64,000 bases of DNA from Alteromonas portus (GTDB lineage Bacteria > Pseudomonadota > Gammaproteobacteria > Enterobacterales > Alteromonadaceae), in the NCBI RefSeq assembly GCF_005117025.1, contig NZ_SWCO01000009.1, forward strand, positions 186,001 through 250,000, in the 5' to 3' direction. Shown here in pieces: positions 41,241-51,306 of the stretch. The first letter of the stretch is position 1, and each line of letters starts with the position of its first letter. The notes under the pieces are model-generated. The model did no database searches. It saw nothing but the letters and a program-made list of their open reading frames with translations, and was not told the DNA's origin. Position numbers and translations under genes: made by a program.

Positions 41241-42374
41241 CTATTTAAGAAGCTTGATCAACGCTCGCCCTAAACGAGCGTTTAGCGCACCGGCGGCAAT
41301 GGCTTCAGCCGAATTCTCCATAAACTTAGCCGACAAGCTGCCGCCAATCTGATTAGCTACTTCATCGGTAGCCAAGTCGAACACGCCCTGTGCCGCTATG
41401 TTTTGCGCCAGTACTTTTAATAACTTCCAGTTTCCCGCAGTGCTTGGCCTTAACCCGTATACACGTGCCATGCGACGAATGGTGCGAAAGCTAATCCATA
41501 CCACAGCAAAAGTTTGAATAAGATTATTAGGGCTTATAAATGCTAGGCTTCCGGCAGTCACCGACTCTTTATTCAACACTTTGTGCGCTTTTTCCTGAAC
41601 AGGTTTTAGCACCGTATCTTCGTACAGGCCTAATCGTTCTGGGCCAGTCATGTCATCTTGAAGCTGCTGCTTATAGCGGTCGAAGCAATGGGCCGCGTAA
41701 GAACCACGGGAAAAACGCTTGCCGTGCTGGTTCAACACACTGTCTATTTTCTGTGGCGAGGATGGCATACCGGCTGATGAGCTTCCTCTGTCCGCTGAAG
41801 GCTTTGTACCACTATTAGCCAGCAAATCTCGGATAACACTGGCATCTTCCATCGCAGTATTGACCTGTTTGTAGCCGCGCCATTCTTTGAAGCTTAAAAA
41901 GCTAAAGCAGCTTACAAAACCCACCAATAGTGCCCCTAAAACGCTTGTTCCAATAGGGTGTTCAGAAACATTGGCAGCAAGCGTGGTATAGGCTTCAAAT
42001 ACAAAAAAGCCAATTAGCGAAATAACGCCAAAACCTAATGTCGCAGCACCTAACGATAAGCCACCCTTTTTCGCATCTACTTCCCATACATCTTCAGCTA
42101 CTTGCTGTGGAAGCTTGGTTTCAGGCTGGGCAATATCTAAGGTTTGCGTTTTAACCTTGGTTTTATACTGCGGTTTGTTTACCGAATTCGTTTTTTGATC
42201 ACCTTGAGACGCTGTTTGAGATTGCGTACCTGCATTACCTTTATGGTCGCTATGAGCGCCATAAAGCGCTTCGCTTCTTATATTAGATGAGCTGCTCATA
42301 TTAGACGAACTGATGGCATCGGGCGCGCTAGACGGCTCTGGGCTTTCATCAAATGTATAAGGTTTATCGCTCAT
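41241..42374 (-). CDS. ycjF: YcjF/TIGR01620 family membrane protein
   Basis: 377-aa inner-membrane protein with an unusually Ser/Gln-rich, charged N-terminus of about 100 residues. Two adjacent helices follow (LGAATLGFGVISLIGFFVFEAY, IGTSVLGALLVGFVSCFSFL), then a cytoplasmic DUF697-like domain (ALAFISPNNLIQTFAVVWISFRTIRRMARVYGLRPST). This is YcjF, always found beside YcjX; it shares one base with the ycjX stop. In E. coli ycjXF are linked to stress regulons, but their biochemical role is unknown. Confidence 0.9.
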   Translation of the reverse strand: MSDKPYTFDESPEPSSAPDAISSSNMSSSSNIRSEALYGAHSDHKGNAGTQSQTASQGDQKTNSVNKPQYKTKVKTQTLDIAQPETKLPQQVAEDVWEVDAKKGGLSLGAATLGFGVISLIGFFVFEAYTTLAANVSEHPIGTSVLGALLVGFVSCFSFLSFKEWRGYKQVNTAMEDASVIRDLLANSGTKPSADRGSSSAGMPSSPQKIDSVLNQHGKRFSRGSYAAHCFDRYKQQLQDDMTGPERLGLYEDTVLKPVQEKAHKVLNKESVTAGSLAFISPNNLIQTFAVVWISFRTIRRMARVYGLRPSTAGNWKLLKVLAQNIAAQGVFDLATDEVANQIGGSLSAKFMENSAEAIAAGALNARLGRALIKLLK

Positions 42375-43762
42375 TATTGCTCTCCTTTGCCCAGTAAAAA
42401 CTGAAGCAATCTGTCTACGCCCTTACCGGCTAAAATTCGTGCCTTAAAATCGCTGGGCACACTGACATTAGGTACGGGGAAGTGGCTACCCTCTTCCATA
42501 TCTTTCAGCGTGCTGGGAATGGGCTCAAACGTAGATTCTACATAACGGCCATCGGTGTCTTTGTAACGAATAGCGTCTGGATTACTGCCATCGTCAGTGA
42601 CCTGCATGCTAGACACCAAAAAATGTTCAAACTGAATAGGTTTACCATCGAACCTGGCTCTTGCCCCTTCGGTGATTTGGGTAAGCAGGTTAAGTAAATT
42701 ATCGCGCTGACTTACCGGCACCAAGTCAGACTTAGTAGCCACAAATGCCACTTTGCCTATCTGTTCTTTTTTCAATACATTGCGGGAAAACCACGAACTT
42801 TGCCCGTACACAAAGGTATCAGCCAAGTGGCTCAGAGTTTCCTTTAACTGATATAAGTGCTGCCTGCTGTGGTTAAGCCCTTCAAACAAATCCACTAGAA
42901 TAATTTGCTTATCGGTTTCTTTGAAGATGGACTGCTTTAGCGGTGTTAACCACCCGCTTTGAAACTTCGAAAAATGCTTATCAAATATTTTAAACCACGG
43001 GTGCGACACGTCGCTGGTAATGCTGGAGGGCAGCGGCGTAAAGCCGAAGGCCTGCCAGTTAAAATCGCTCGACTCCAATAAAAAACTGCCCGGCTGCAGC
43101 AAGGATATGCCGTTGGCTTTAGCTTCAACCAAATAATCGCGATAAGCATTAACCAATAGCTGAATACGCTTTTCTGTAGGCTCTTGTTCGAAGTCGAACT
43201 GATTAACAAAGGCTTTCCACTGACTGGCAAAACACTGCTGCGGCCCACTGCTAAGCTGTGCCCACGCAGAGTCTGACCAATGGGCATAGGTTTTACTTAA
43301 CATAGGGATATCGGTAACCCATTCGCCGGGGTAATCGATAAACTCAAACACCACATCGCTATGAGGTAGCACGTGGCGCTTTAATGACGCGGTTTCTTTT
43401 AAACGCACCACTAGCTTAAATCCGAATGCCTCTTCGGTAGCTTTAGGCCATCGCCCGTTTTCAAGATCAGCAATATTCTGCAGGTGCGGAAAGGGTTTAT
43501 AGCCTTCTATGGGCTCTATACGCATATCAAGCACTTGGGAGGGCGGTAAATATCGCAGCAAGGGTAAGCAGGCATAACCCTCTTCACTTCGGCTTTTCAG
43601 CATAGTGATTAAACTGGTGAACAGCATAGATTTACCACTTCGACTTAGCCCAGTAATAGTGAACCGGTGCGTTTCTTTGTTAAACGCACTGCTAAGTTTG
43701 TCGCCAGTTAGCGACGCCATAGCCCGAGTTTTGTCAAAAAGTGTAGCGATATTTTTCTGCAT
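42374..43762 (-). CDS. ycjX: YcjX family P-loop GTPase-like protein (DUF463)
   Basis: 462-aa nucleotide-binding protein. P-loop GLSRSGKS at residues 38-45, then the family blocks FEFIDYPGEWVTDIPML, SFLLESSDFNW (LLEP-type) and VDLFEGLNHSRQHLYQL, which includes the Walker-B-like region. FVATKSDLVP resembles the GTPase base-recognition motif. It is co-transcribed with ycjF as in many gammaproteobacteria. No membrane segment; probably cytoplasmic, working with YcjF at the membrane. Confidence 0.92.
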   Translation of the reverse strand: MQKNIATLFDKTRAMASLTGDKLSSAFNKETHRFTITGLSRSGKSMLFTSLITMLKSRSEEGYACLPLLRYLPPSQVLDMRIEPIEGYKPFPHLQNIADLENGRWPKATEEAFGFKLVVRLKETASLKRHVLPHSDVVFEFIDYPGEWVTDIPMLSKTYAHWSDSAWAQLSSGPQQCFASQWKAFVNQFDFEQEPTEKRIQLLVNAYRDYLVEAKANGISLLQPGSFLLESSDFNWQAFGFTPLPSSITSDVSHPWFKIFDKHFSKFQSGWLTPLKQSIFKETDKQIILVDLFEGLNHSRQHLYQLKETLSHLADTFVYGQSSWFSRNVLKKEQIGKVAFVATKSDLVPVSQRDNLLNLLTQITEGARARFDGKPIQFEHFLVSSMQVTDDGSNPDAIRYKDTDGRYVESTFEPIPSTLKDMEEGSHFPVPNVSVPSDFKARILAGKGVDRLLQFLLGKGEQ

Positions 43763-43929
43763 TATTGTTTTGTATTCTGCCTTTGCAGCTCCTATAGCCT
43801 TAAACCTCTACCTTCGAACTTATATTCGCAAAAACAACGTGCCGCAAGGAGCTGCTCTCATTTTATTTAAGAGTGACCGTTATAAGAGTAATGAGGTTAA
43901 ATAAGACGAAAAGCAAGGGCAGTGCCATT

Positions 43930-43963
43930 TAATACCAGTGGGCATAGATAATTGCCCACTCAG
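43930..43963. repeat. Dispersed palindromic repeat, copy C (single arm)
   Basis: One 34-bp arm matching the right arm of copy A (3984-4017, reverse complement) in 31 positions, with no second arm nearby. It sits in the 238-base gap between ycjX and the metallo-hydrolase. Confidence 0.7.
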
Positions 43964-44012
43964 AAGGCGCTGGCGAAGCTTCTAGCAAAGCGCGGGAATG
44001 CAGGAATAACTA

Positions 44013-44774
44013 TTAATGCTCGCGAGTTCGATTAAAAAGCTTTTTCTTTATGCGGTTTTTACTGGAATGCCAGTGGTTCTTGGGTTTACGTGGAGCATTC
44101 GCGATAACATGCTCAAAATCGATATCTGACTTTTTAGTAGGCGGCACGTGCGCGCAAAAGAACGTATTAATGTTTGACTGCGCCAGCTTTTTTAAGCTTT
44201 CACGATATTGGTTTGGGTGACATAAAGGATATGGCGGTACTAGTTCGCCTTTCACTTGTACCAATACATCAGCGATGTAAGCCTGCTGCGTGGGAATGTG
44301 CTTTAGCGTTAAGTCATGATCGGTATGACCTGGCGTGTACATTACCTGCCAATCAGAAAAGCCCGGCAGCAGCTGATTGTCGGTAAAGGTAATATCTGGC
44401 GCTAGAATTGGGTTGTACCAAATAGGCATTCTTGGCTTACCAATGCGGTTTGCCACCCACCAGGTTAATAACAAATCGATACCATGGGCGGTACGCCCAG
44501 CAAAGCCCGCATACCAATTAATCGCTTTAGGATGAGAAGCCACCTGTGCGCCTGTACGCTGGCGCAATTTAATAGCACCACCGGCATGATCGGGGTGCAT
44601 GTGAGTAACAACAATCAACTTTAGGTCTTGTAACGGGCGCCCTAACGTTTGTGTTATAAATCGGCAAACTTGGTCTACATCGGCTCGACTACAGCCATCT
44701 AGCAATAGTATGCCGTTGCTGTCTTCAACAAGATAAATATGCTGTATGTAGCCTGCTAATGTGTGAATTTTCAT
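44013..44774 (-). CDS. Metallo-beta-lactamase fold hydrolase
   Basis: About 253-aa MBL-fold enzyme. The metal-binding motif is THMHPDHAGG (HxHxDH), followed by the downstream ligands in TPGHTDHDLTL, the bridging Asp in AYIADVL and a late His in FFCAHVPP, so both metal sites look complete. No signal peptide. The ATG at 44774 has AAGGAAG upstream; an ATG at 44816 adds 14 residues. The substrate is unknown: thioester or lactone hydrolysis is possible, and a beta-lactamase role is not implied. Its C-terminus is basic (KNRIKKKLFNRTREH). Confidence 0.87.
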   Translation of the reverse strand: MKIHTLAGYIQHIYLVEDSNGILLLDGCSRADVDQVCRFITQTLGRPLQDLKLIVVTHMHPDHAGGAIKLRQRTGAQVASHPKAINWYAGFAGRTAHGIDLLLTWWVANRIGKPRMPIWYNPILAPDITFTDNQLLPGFSDWQVMYTPGHTDHDLTLKHIPTQQAYIADVLVQVKGELVPPYPLCHPNQYRESLKKLAQSNINTFFCAHVPPTKKSDIDFEHVIANAPRKPKNHWHSSKNRIKKKLFNRTREH

Positions 44775-44960
44775 TACCGCTTCCTTTTCACCCGACCTGG
44801 CAACGCTTGCTAACATTATTTATTAACAGGCCTAAGCCTTTACGTCTGCACACCTTTACAAGCAACACCTTGGTTACTGCAATAAATGGCCTGGCACCGC
44901 ATAAACACTCTGCGAATACCTGTATTCCAACAGCGCAGTTGAAATAAATCCTATCAGAAC

Positions 44961-45896
44961 CTATCTGGTATGACCAGATTCAGCGAACAAGTGTAGCATT
45001 AAATCCCTTAGCCACATCAAACCCGGCTCGCCTTCTTGCTGGCTATGCCAGTAAAGGTGTGTTTCCAGTGCAGGTATTTGATAAGGCAGTTTAGCGGTAA
45101 TTAGATTATCGTGAGTTACCGCATCAGCTACCGACCCCGGCAAAGTAAGTAATGCTTCAGTACTGGCCACTACATCAGCCGCGGCGCGATAGTTTTGACA
45201 GCGCCACAAAGAAGGCCGACTTATGCCTAGCTGTTGCAAAGCAATTTCTTCCACCGACGCGCCTTTAGCTCGGTTAGACACGGTAATATGGCGCGCTGCC
45301 ACATACTTTTTCTTATCTAAATTTTGTGCCAAAGGGTTTTGCTTGTTCATCAGTACTTTGTAGGTGTCACGCCGCAACAGCGAGTGTGAAATAGGCGCAC
45401 CAACCGCACGCCCAATATCAATCACTAGGTGAAGGTTTCTATTTGATAGCTCTGCCAGCATGGAATCACGGCGCAAGCGAGTACTTACTATTTCTATGTT
45501 GGGCGCTTGCTTTTCTAAAGTAGATAACAGTACAGGTAAAACCCCTAACTCTAACGACTCTTGCATGGCAATAACAAAGCGCTGATGGCTGTGTAGCGGG
45601 TCGAAATCGGCAAACTCGCCCAGTGCTTTTCGAATTTCACCCAAGGCTTTTAGAATAGCGGGCGCTAGTCTTTCGCAAGCAGCGGTAGGCAGCATGCTTT
45701 GTTTTTCTTTTACAAAAAGCGGGTCGCCTAAAATATCACGAAATCTTCGCATGGCATGGCTAACTGCAGACGGCGTAATATGAAGTGCCTCGGCCACTCG
45801 GGTCATGTTTCTGTGCTGCCACAGTGCCTCGAACACCTTAAGTAGGTTTAAATCTAGCTTTTCAAATTGCCTGTTTTCTAACACCAGCAACACCAT
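44961..45896 (-). CDS. LysR-family transcriptional regulator
   Basis: 311-aa LysR regulator. The winged helix-turn-helix covers roughly residues 14-72 (LNLLKVFEALWQHRNMTRVAEAL, ITPSAVSHAMRRFRDILGDPLF), then a substrate-binding fold. The NodD/PcpR-like subgroup opening (KLDLNLLKVFEAL) is clear. It is transcribed divergently from the acyl-CoA dehydrogenase at 46118 with a 221-base shared control region, so that gene is its probable target. Effector unknown. Confidence 0.9.
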   Translation of the reverse strand: MVLLVLENRQFEKLDLNLLKVFEALWQHRNMTRVAEALHITPSAVSHAMRRFRDILGDPLFVKEKQSMLPTAACERLAPAILKALGEIRKALGEFADFDPLHSHQRFVIAMQESLELGVLPVLLSTLEKQAPNIEIVSTRLRRDSMLAELSNRNLHLVIDIGRAVGAPISHSLLRRDTYKVLMNKQNPLAQNLDKKKYVAARHITVSNRAKGASVEEIALQQLGISRPSLWRCQNYRAAADVVASTEALLTLPGSVADAVTHDNLITAKLPYQIPALETHLYWHSQQEGEPGLMWLRDLMLHLFAESGHTR

Positions 45897-46117
45897 GAAT
45901 GAAATTCACACCAATTAAGGATTATATTTCATTTCATTCACCAAGCAAGTTTCTCTAGTATGACCCTAACGAATAGCTTTTGCATACCTTCAATGCTTGC
46001 CAATGAACGTGGTTTGCGTGCGTTGTATAAACAACCCAAATACGTGACGCCAAGCTCGAAGGCGCTGTTGCTAAGCATGACAAATTAAAGCCAACGATAT
46101 AAAGATAAAGGTACCCT

Positions 46118-47338
46118 ATGGATTTTTCACATAACGACAAAACAAAAGCCTTGTTAGAAAAGCTGGATAACTTTATTGCCGAGCATATTGCGCCAATCGA
46201 GAATGAAGTTTACGACTTTCATCATAAAGAGAATAACCATGGCGACTGGAAAAGCTGGAAGCTGCACCCTGGCACTGAAGCGCTTAAAGCCAAAGCACGT
46301 GAAGCAGGCTTAGCGAATTTATTTCTGCCCGATGCTGAATTAGGCCAGGGTCTTACTACGCTTGAATATGCGCCAATGGCAGAGCGCATGGGCAAATACC
46401 TGTTTGCACCAGAGATTTTTAACTGTAATGCACCTGACACTGGCAACATGGAAGTGCTGTATCACTTTGGCAGCGATGCACAAAAAGAAAAATGGCTAAA
46501 ACCCTTACTGGCTGGCGAGATCCGTTCTGTGTTTGGCATGACCGAACCTGATGTTGCATCGTCTGATGCTACCAACATGGCCGCAACCATTATCGAAGAT
46601 GGCGACGATGTAGTTATTAACGGTAAGAAGTGGTGGTCGACAGGCCTAGGCCACCCTAACGCTGCCTTCACTATATTCATGGGTTTATCGAACCCAGAAA
46701 ATGACAAGCACAGCCGCCACAGCATGGTGATAGTGCCGCTAGACACACCTGGAATTACTATAAAACGCATGCTAGATGCTTACGGCGATTACGATGCCCC
46801 ATACGGCCATGGCGAAATGCACTTCAATAATGTACGCGTAAGTAAAGAACACCTTGTAATGGGTTTAGGTAAAGGGTTTGCGATAGCACAAGGTCGTTTA
46901 GGCCCTGGCCGTATTCACCACTGCATGCGCGCTATCGGCATGGCAGAAAAAGCACTAGAGCTTGCGCTTAAACGCGGCCACGAGCGGGTTGCTTTTGGTA
47001 AGCCTATCATTCGCCTAGGTGGTAACCTAGAGCGTGTGGCTGATGCTCGCATGGCAATAGAGCAAGCGCGTTTGCTTACCCTTCACGCGGCCTGGAAGAT
47101 TGATAATCTAGGCGTTAAGCACGCCATGACCGAAATATCAGCTATTAAAGTGGTAGTGCCAAACATGCTACAAAGCGTAGTAGATATGGCATTACAAATT
47201 CACGGTGGTGCAGGTATGTGTAGCGACTTCCCTCTAGCCCGCTTTGCCGCTGGTGCAAGAGCCCTTCGTTTAGCAGATGGCCCTGACGAAGTGCACAAAG
47301 GCATGGTGTCTCGATTAGAGCTTAAAAAATATCAGTAG
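46118..47338 (+). CDS. Acyl-CoA dehydrogenase
   Basis: 406-aa FAD enzyme catalysing alpha-beta desaturation of an acyl-CoA. Conserved blocks: VFGMTEPDVASSDATNM (FAD/substrate contact), KWWSTGLGHPNA, GPGRIHHCMRAIG, RVAFGKPIIRLGGNLERVADARMAIEQAR and the C-terminal IHGGAGMCSDFPLARFAAGARALRLADGPDEVHKG. The sequence is of the ACAD10/11-like group rather than FadE (which is about 800 aa). The ATG is preceded by AAAGG. A bidirectional terminator follows at once. Confidence 0.93.
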   Translation: MDFSHNDKTKALLEKLDNFIAEHIAPIENEVYDFHHKENNHGDWKSWKLHPGTEALKAKAREAGLANLFLPDAELGQGLTTLEYAPMAERMGKYLFAPEIFNCNAPDTGNMEVLYHFGSDAQKEKWLKPLLAGEIRSVFGMTEPDVASSDATNMAATIIEDGDDVVINGKKWWSTGLGHPNAAFTIFMGLSNPENDKHSRHSMVIVPLDTPGITIKRMLDAYGDYDAPYGHGEMHFNNVRVSKEHLVMGLGKGFAIAQGRLGPGRIHHCMRAIGMAEKALELALKRGHERVAFGKPIIRLGGNLERVADARMAIEQARLLTLHAAWKIDNLGVKHAMTEISAIKVVVPNMLQSVVDMALQIHGGAGMCSDFPLARFAAGARALRLADGPDEVHKGMVSRLELKKYQ

Positions 47339-47351
47339 TAAAATAAATACG

Positions 47352-47382
47352 AAAAATGCGGCTTCATTAAGCCGCATTTTTT
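47352..47382. terminator. Bidirectional rho-independent terminator
   Basis: Perfect 13-base stem AAAAATGCGGCTT / AAGCCGCATTTTT with a CATT loop and T runs on both strands, between the convergent acyl-CoA dehydrogenase and the secreted hypothetical. Confidence 0.93.
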
Positions 47383-47410
47383 ATGAGTTTTAGAACACCT
47401 GTGGACGGTG

Positions 47411-47938
47411 CTAGTTATTCTCTTCATGCTGTTTAATGCGCTGATGTAGCGCATCTAGTTTTTCAAAGCTATCGAACAATTCTGGATGTGTGGCAATGAG
47501 CGCAGCTACATGCTCAAAGGCTTCTGGTCGGGTGTTGCTTGTGAGGAAGCGAACATGATCGTCGCTAGGTAAACGGTTAAAGTCGATACCCGGGCTCGTG
47601 GAAGATGATTGCACTTTCATAGCCCGAAAATCTTTTACATAGCGAGGTTCACAGCTTTTGCGGGCGATATTGCTACCAATAGGTTTTTGATATCTGCAGA
47701 CAACATCGAACTTAGCGACGTCATTAATGCTGTTATACAGTTCTAAAAATTCGAAGCGCTGATCATCGAAGGCTTTCTTTAGTTGAGGCGTGGTTTTTTG
47801 ACCGAGTATTTCAACTTGCTCTACATTTTCTTTGTCGTTTTTGGCTGTTACCTGAAAGCTCGCCGCAAGTGCCAGCAAAAGCGCCCAAAACGTTATAGCG
47901 TGAAATCCGTATTTACGTGCGTTTATCACAGTCAACAT
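47411..47938 (-). CDS. Secreted hypothetical protein
   Basis: 175-aa protein with an N-terminal signal (FWALLLALAASFQVTAK) and no further membrane segment, so probably periplasmic. The mature part starts with EQVEILGQKTTPQLKKAFDDQRFEFLELYNSIND and has two Cys residues (CRYQK..SCEP) that could form a disulfide. The C-terminal about 40 residues are helical and charged. I do not recognise the family and cannot give a function. It is a single gene, separated by terminators on both sides. Confidence 0.7.
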   Translation of the reverse strand: MLTVINARKYGFHAITFWALLLALAASFQVTAKNDKENVEQVEILGQKTTPQLKKAFDDQRFEFLELYNSINDVAKFDVVCRYQKPIGSNIARKSCEPRYVKDFRAMKVQSSSTSPGIDFNRLPSDDHVRFLTSNTRPEAFEHVAALIATHPELFDSFEKLDALHQRIKQHEENN

Positions 47939-47997
47939 CCTCGTTGTTTTATTTTCACGCTATTGAAATTAGCACCTGAACAAATTTCAGTCAAAAA

Positions 47998-48028
47998 AAT
48001 ACCGCTTCTTGTTACAAGAAGCGGTATT
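47998..48028 (-). terminator. Rho-independent terminator after TonB-dependent receptor
   Basis: Perfect 14-base stem AATACCGCTTCTTG / CAAGAAGCGGTATT with a three-base loop. On the minus strand it is followed by seven T, 30 bases after the receptor stop. Confidence 0.92.
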
Positions 48029-48057
48029 CAATTTTGTTTATAAACTAACGAGTTAGC

Positions 48058-50784
48058 TTAATAGGTATAGCGTGCCTGCACGTACCACATACCACCGTTA
48101 AAGCCAAACGGGCTAGACTCAGAGTAAAGCTGACCTAGGCTTCCTGCGCTTGGGTTTTCTTCTGGGTATTCGTCGAACAGGTTGTTCACACCAACAACAA
48201 GATCGAGATTTTCGCTATAAGAGTATTTGGCTTCTACGTCTATCAAAATAGCCGCATCAATACCATCTACACCGTTACCCGTGTCGTCCCAACCACCGTA
48301 GTAATTTGCGCGAACTAGAGTGCGAAGTGCGCCTTGCGTATGTGTCCAAGAAATATTACCGCGAAGGTTTGGCAGTAAGTCTTCAATTGCAGCTACACGG
48401 CCTTCACCAATTGGGTTAAGTGTACCAACATCGTCCACTTCAGTTTCGTTGTAGTTTGCCGCTAGCGTAATACGTGAATTACCTTCCCATAAATCGAAGC
48501 TGTAGTTACCTACAATATCGATACCGCGTGTAGTGGTGTCGAAGCTGTTAGAGAAGAAACGGAACTGTGACAAGTCATCCAGACCGATAAAGTCTGAACG
48601 GTCGATAATGCCCGACGCATCAAGCTCGGTAAGCGCTTCAGATACGGTTGCGTAGTCTGTACCGCCACCTGCAAAATTAAGCGCGTCTAGGAAGTTAACG
48701 TTGGCACCTAGTGCAACACGGTTTTCCATTTCAATGTTGTAGAAATCGATGGTCCAGCTCATGTCTGCCACATCAATTGACGCACCAAACGAGAAGTTAA
48801 CCGCTTCCTCTGGCCCTAAGTCTGGGCGACCGTTGCCTTGGCTTTCAATGAAGTCAGCTGCTAGCTGACCCGCCGCTGACGACAATGGCAATGTACCTTG
48901 GTCAATCAGCACGCCGTTCACGTTTTGCGTGGTAACGTTAGTAATGCTTGCCTGCCCCGCTGTTGGCGCGTGGAAACCAGTTGAATACGCACCACGTAAA
49001 CGGAAGTCGTCAGTTACGTGGAAAATACCCGCTAATTTAAAGTCGGTAGTATCGCCAAACTCACTGAAGTCTTCGCGGCGTACCGCGGCTTGCAAGGTTA
49101 GTTGCTCGGTTACGTCAGCTTCTAGGTCAATATAAACCGCAGTACTGTCTTGCGACGCGCTGGTGTCGCGAGGAAAACCACCAAAACCGTTAGAGCTAGA
49201 CGAGAACCCTTGGCTAGCTAGTGGGCCAAGGGCATAAGACGCTTCATCACCGGCAAATAAGTCAAACTCTTCTTTACGGTATTCTGCACCAAACGCTACG
49301 TTTAAGTCAGACGCTAAGCCTACATCTACACCGTACACAAAGTTAAGGTTAACTAGGGTTTCCGTTTGCTCCTGACCACCAGGTACAAAGTCACGTGGCG
49401 TATCTGGGCCTAACGAGGCGTTGATAGTGTTTCGAATAAAGAAGTCTGTACGGTTAGAGCCACGCTGCGCACTGAAGTCGTAACCCAAGCCGTTACCAAT
49501 TTCTAAGTCACCACGTACACCTACGGTAAATGCCATGTCTTCGTTGTCGCCGCCAAAGCGAGGTACAAAGCCCGTTGGAATAGTTTCAATGAACGAGAAA
49601 CAGTTATCGTCAGCCTGTACTTGCGCTAGGAATGTAGGATCTGGGAATACATTGCCTTCACCGCCAATTGGAATACCGTCAATACAGCTTCCACCTACGC
49701 CAACACCATCAAGGTCGCCTACAAGCACAGAGTGTACGCCGTCTGGGTCGGCTAAACCTGTTAGTGGGTCAACCAATGGACCTGCGTATACACCGCCGCG
49801 CTGGCTACCTTCCGTTACAGGGTTACGGTAGAAGAAGCCACCCGTAACCGTACGTTTACCGTAGTTACCAAATAGGTAAAGCTCGGCTTTGTCGTTTAGC
49901 TCGTACGCTGAGTTAATAAAAACTTTATAGTCGTCTTCTACGTCTGGCTGGCCCCAATACTGTGGCACTTCATTGGTATAGGTATTGATAGTAGAAAAGT
50001 CTGACTGGCTTAAGTAACCCGCATCAACCATACCTTGAACATCGTCGCGCACAACTGAGCGTACGGTACCTTCAACATCACGAATTTCACCTGTGATGTT
50101 CACAAAGCCGTCTGCACCTAACGAGAAACCAGCGTTAGCTGAAATAGTGTAGTTGTCGCCATCGCCTTCATAGGTAGAACCATAGTTTGCGCGGAACTCA
50201 AAACCTTCATCATCATCGCGAAGTAAGAAGTTAAGTACCCCTGCGATAGCGTCTGAACCATATTGCGACGATGCACCGTCACGAAGTACTTCTACTTGTT
50301 TTAGCGCTAACGAAGGAATTGCTGAAATATCCACACCCTGCGCGCCATCAGAAATACCACCACCTAGGAAAGAAATGATAGAGCCGCGGTGACGACGCTT
50401 ACCGTTTACCAACACCAACACGTTATCAGGTGATAGACCGCGCATGTTAGCTGGGCGCACAATGGTAGCCGCATCACTAATTGGCTGTGTGTTTACATCG
50501 AACGACGGTACGTTAGTACGCAGCATGTCTTGCACGTCGCTAGACGAGTTTTGACGGAATTCATCACCGGTAATTACGTCTACCGGAACAGGTGAATCGG
50601 CTGCAGAGCGGTTGCTCATTCGCGTACCGGTTACAATGATATTTTCAAAATCTTCTGCTTTTTCTTCTGCTTCTTGTGCAAAAGTAGGCGCTGACATCGC
50701 CGCAAAAAACGGTAATGAACTAGCAATAATGGCAGAGGTTATTCGATTAAGTTTTTTCCCCTTGGGGACGTTACCTTGCTCCAC
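48058..50784 (-). CDS. TonB-dependent outer-membrane receptor (substrate unknown)
   Basis: 908-aa receptor. Signal peptide (ITSAIIASSLPFFAAMSAPTFAQ), then a plug domain with the TonB-box-like ENIIVTGTRM near residues 47-56, NVLVLVNGKRRHRG and VEVLRDGASSQYGSDAIAGVLNF. A 22-strand barrel follows, ending in a C-terminal aromatic (WYVQARYTY). The barrel is rich in Asp/Gly, and LGADGFVNITGEIRD and the VNFSFGASIDV segment match CirA/BtuB-like receptors of marine bacteria. The substrate cannot be assigned; no clear neighbouring hydrolase points to a polysaccharide. It is transcribed as a single gene. Confidence 0.93.
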   Translation of the reverse strand: MEQGNVPKGKKLNRITSAIIASSLPFFAAMSAPTFAQEAEEKAEDFENIIVTGTRMSNRSAADSPVPVDVITGDEFRQNSSSDVQDMLRTNVPSFDVNTQPISDAATIVRPANMRGLSPDNVLVLVNGKRRHRGSIISFLGGGISDGAQGVDISAIPSLALKQVEVLRDGASSQYGSDAIAGVLNFLLRDDDEGFEFRANYGSTYEGDGDNYTISANAGFSLGADGFVNITGEIRDVEGTVRSVVRDDVQGMVDAGYLSQSDFSTINTYTNEVPQYWGQPDVEDDYKVFINSAYELNDKAELYLFGNYGKRTVTGGFFYRNPVTEGSQRGGVYAGPLVDPLTGLADPDGVHSVLVGDLDGVGVGGSCIDGIPIGGEGNVFPDPTFLAQVQADDNCFSFIETIPTGFVPRFGGDNEDMAFTVGVRGDLEIGNGLGYDFSAQRGSNRTDFFIRNTINASLGPDTPRDFVPGGQEQTETLVNLNFVYGVDVGLASDLNVAFGAEYRKEEFDLFAGDEASYALGPLASQGFSSSSNGFGGFPRDTSASQDSTAVYIDLEADVTEQLTLQAAVRREDFSEFGDTTDFKLAGIFHVTDDFRLRGAYSTGFHAPTAGQASITNVTTQNVNGVLIDQGTLPLSSAAGQLAADFIESQGNGRPDLGPEEAVNFSFGASIDVADMSWTIDFYNIEMENRVALGANVNFLDALNFAGGGTDYATVSEALTELDASGIIDRSDFIGLDDLSQFRFFSNSFDTTTRGIDIVGNYSFDLWEGNSRITLAANYNETEVDDVGTLNPIGEGRVAAIEDLLPNLRGNISWTHTQGALRTLVRANYYGGWDDTGNGVDGIDAAILIDVEAKYSYSENLDLVVGVNNLFDEYPEENPSAGSLGQLYSESSPFGFNGGMWYVQARYTY

Positions 50785-51306
50785 TGTGTTTCTCCTTCAA
50801 GACTTGTTGTTTTATATATGGTTTTTAATATTTTTATTATTGGCGTGGGTAATACTTATAAATGACTATCAATACATGTGCATGACAGCAACACTAATAA
50901 ACATTAAATAATTAGAATGGAATAACTAAAAAAGAACCATGAATGAGATAATTATCACTCATAGGGCGTAATTTATATTAGCCTTTAGGATAATACCCCT
51001 TTTCGATTTTGCTCAACGGTGGTTTATCGCTGCTTTCAACGGAAGACGGCGCTAGGCCTAAAAGGATTAACGATTCTTAAGGTTTTTAATGGCCGCACTT
51101 TTGTGCGTTAAACAAGCGCATAGCGTTGTTAGTAGATCATGCAAGGCAATTAAAACGCCAAAAACAAAAATGCCCACAGTATTTCGCTAGATATGCATTT
51201 ACACTGTGAGCATGATATTAAGTTTAAAGCGACGCGGTAACAAACCACAACAAACGGCAGCTAACCATTAAAGATTAACTGCCCTTGTTGAGATATAGCG
51301 CTTTAA
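50785..51306. other. 522-base intergenic region between two TonB-dependent receptors
   Basis: No convincing gene. It holds the promoter region of the upstream receptor. A palindrome GATAATTATC at 50947-50956 is a weak Fur-like candidate (single hexamer pair, about 160 bases before the ATG). An imperfect hairpin GGCAGCTAA / TTAACTGCC at 51256-51283 may end the downstream receptor's transcript, though a T run is lacking. Another arm pair CACAGT / ACTGTG lies at 51175-51208. The rest shows no structure I can name. Confidence 0.5.

Noticed and set aside
50947-50956. Second Fur box before the 908-aa TonB-dependent receptor
   Set aside because: Only a 10-base GATAATTATC palindrome; too weak and too far (about 160 bases) to call firmly.
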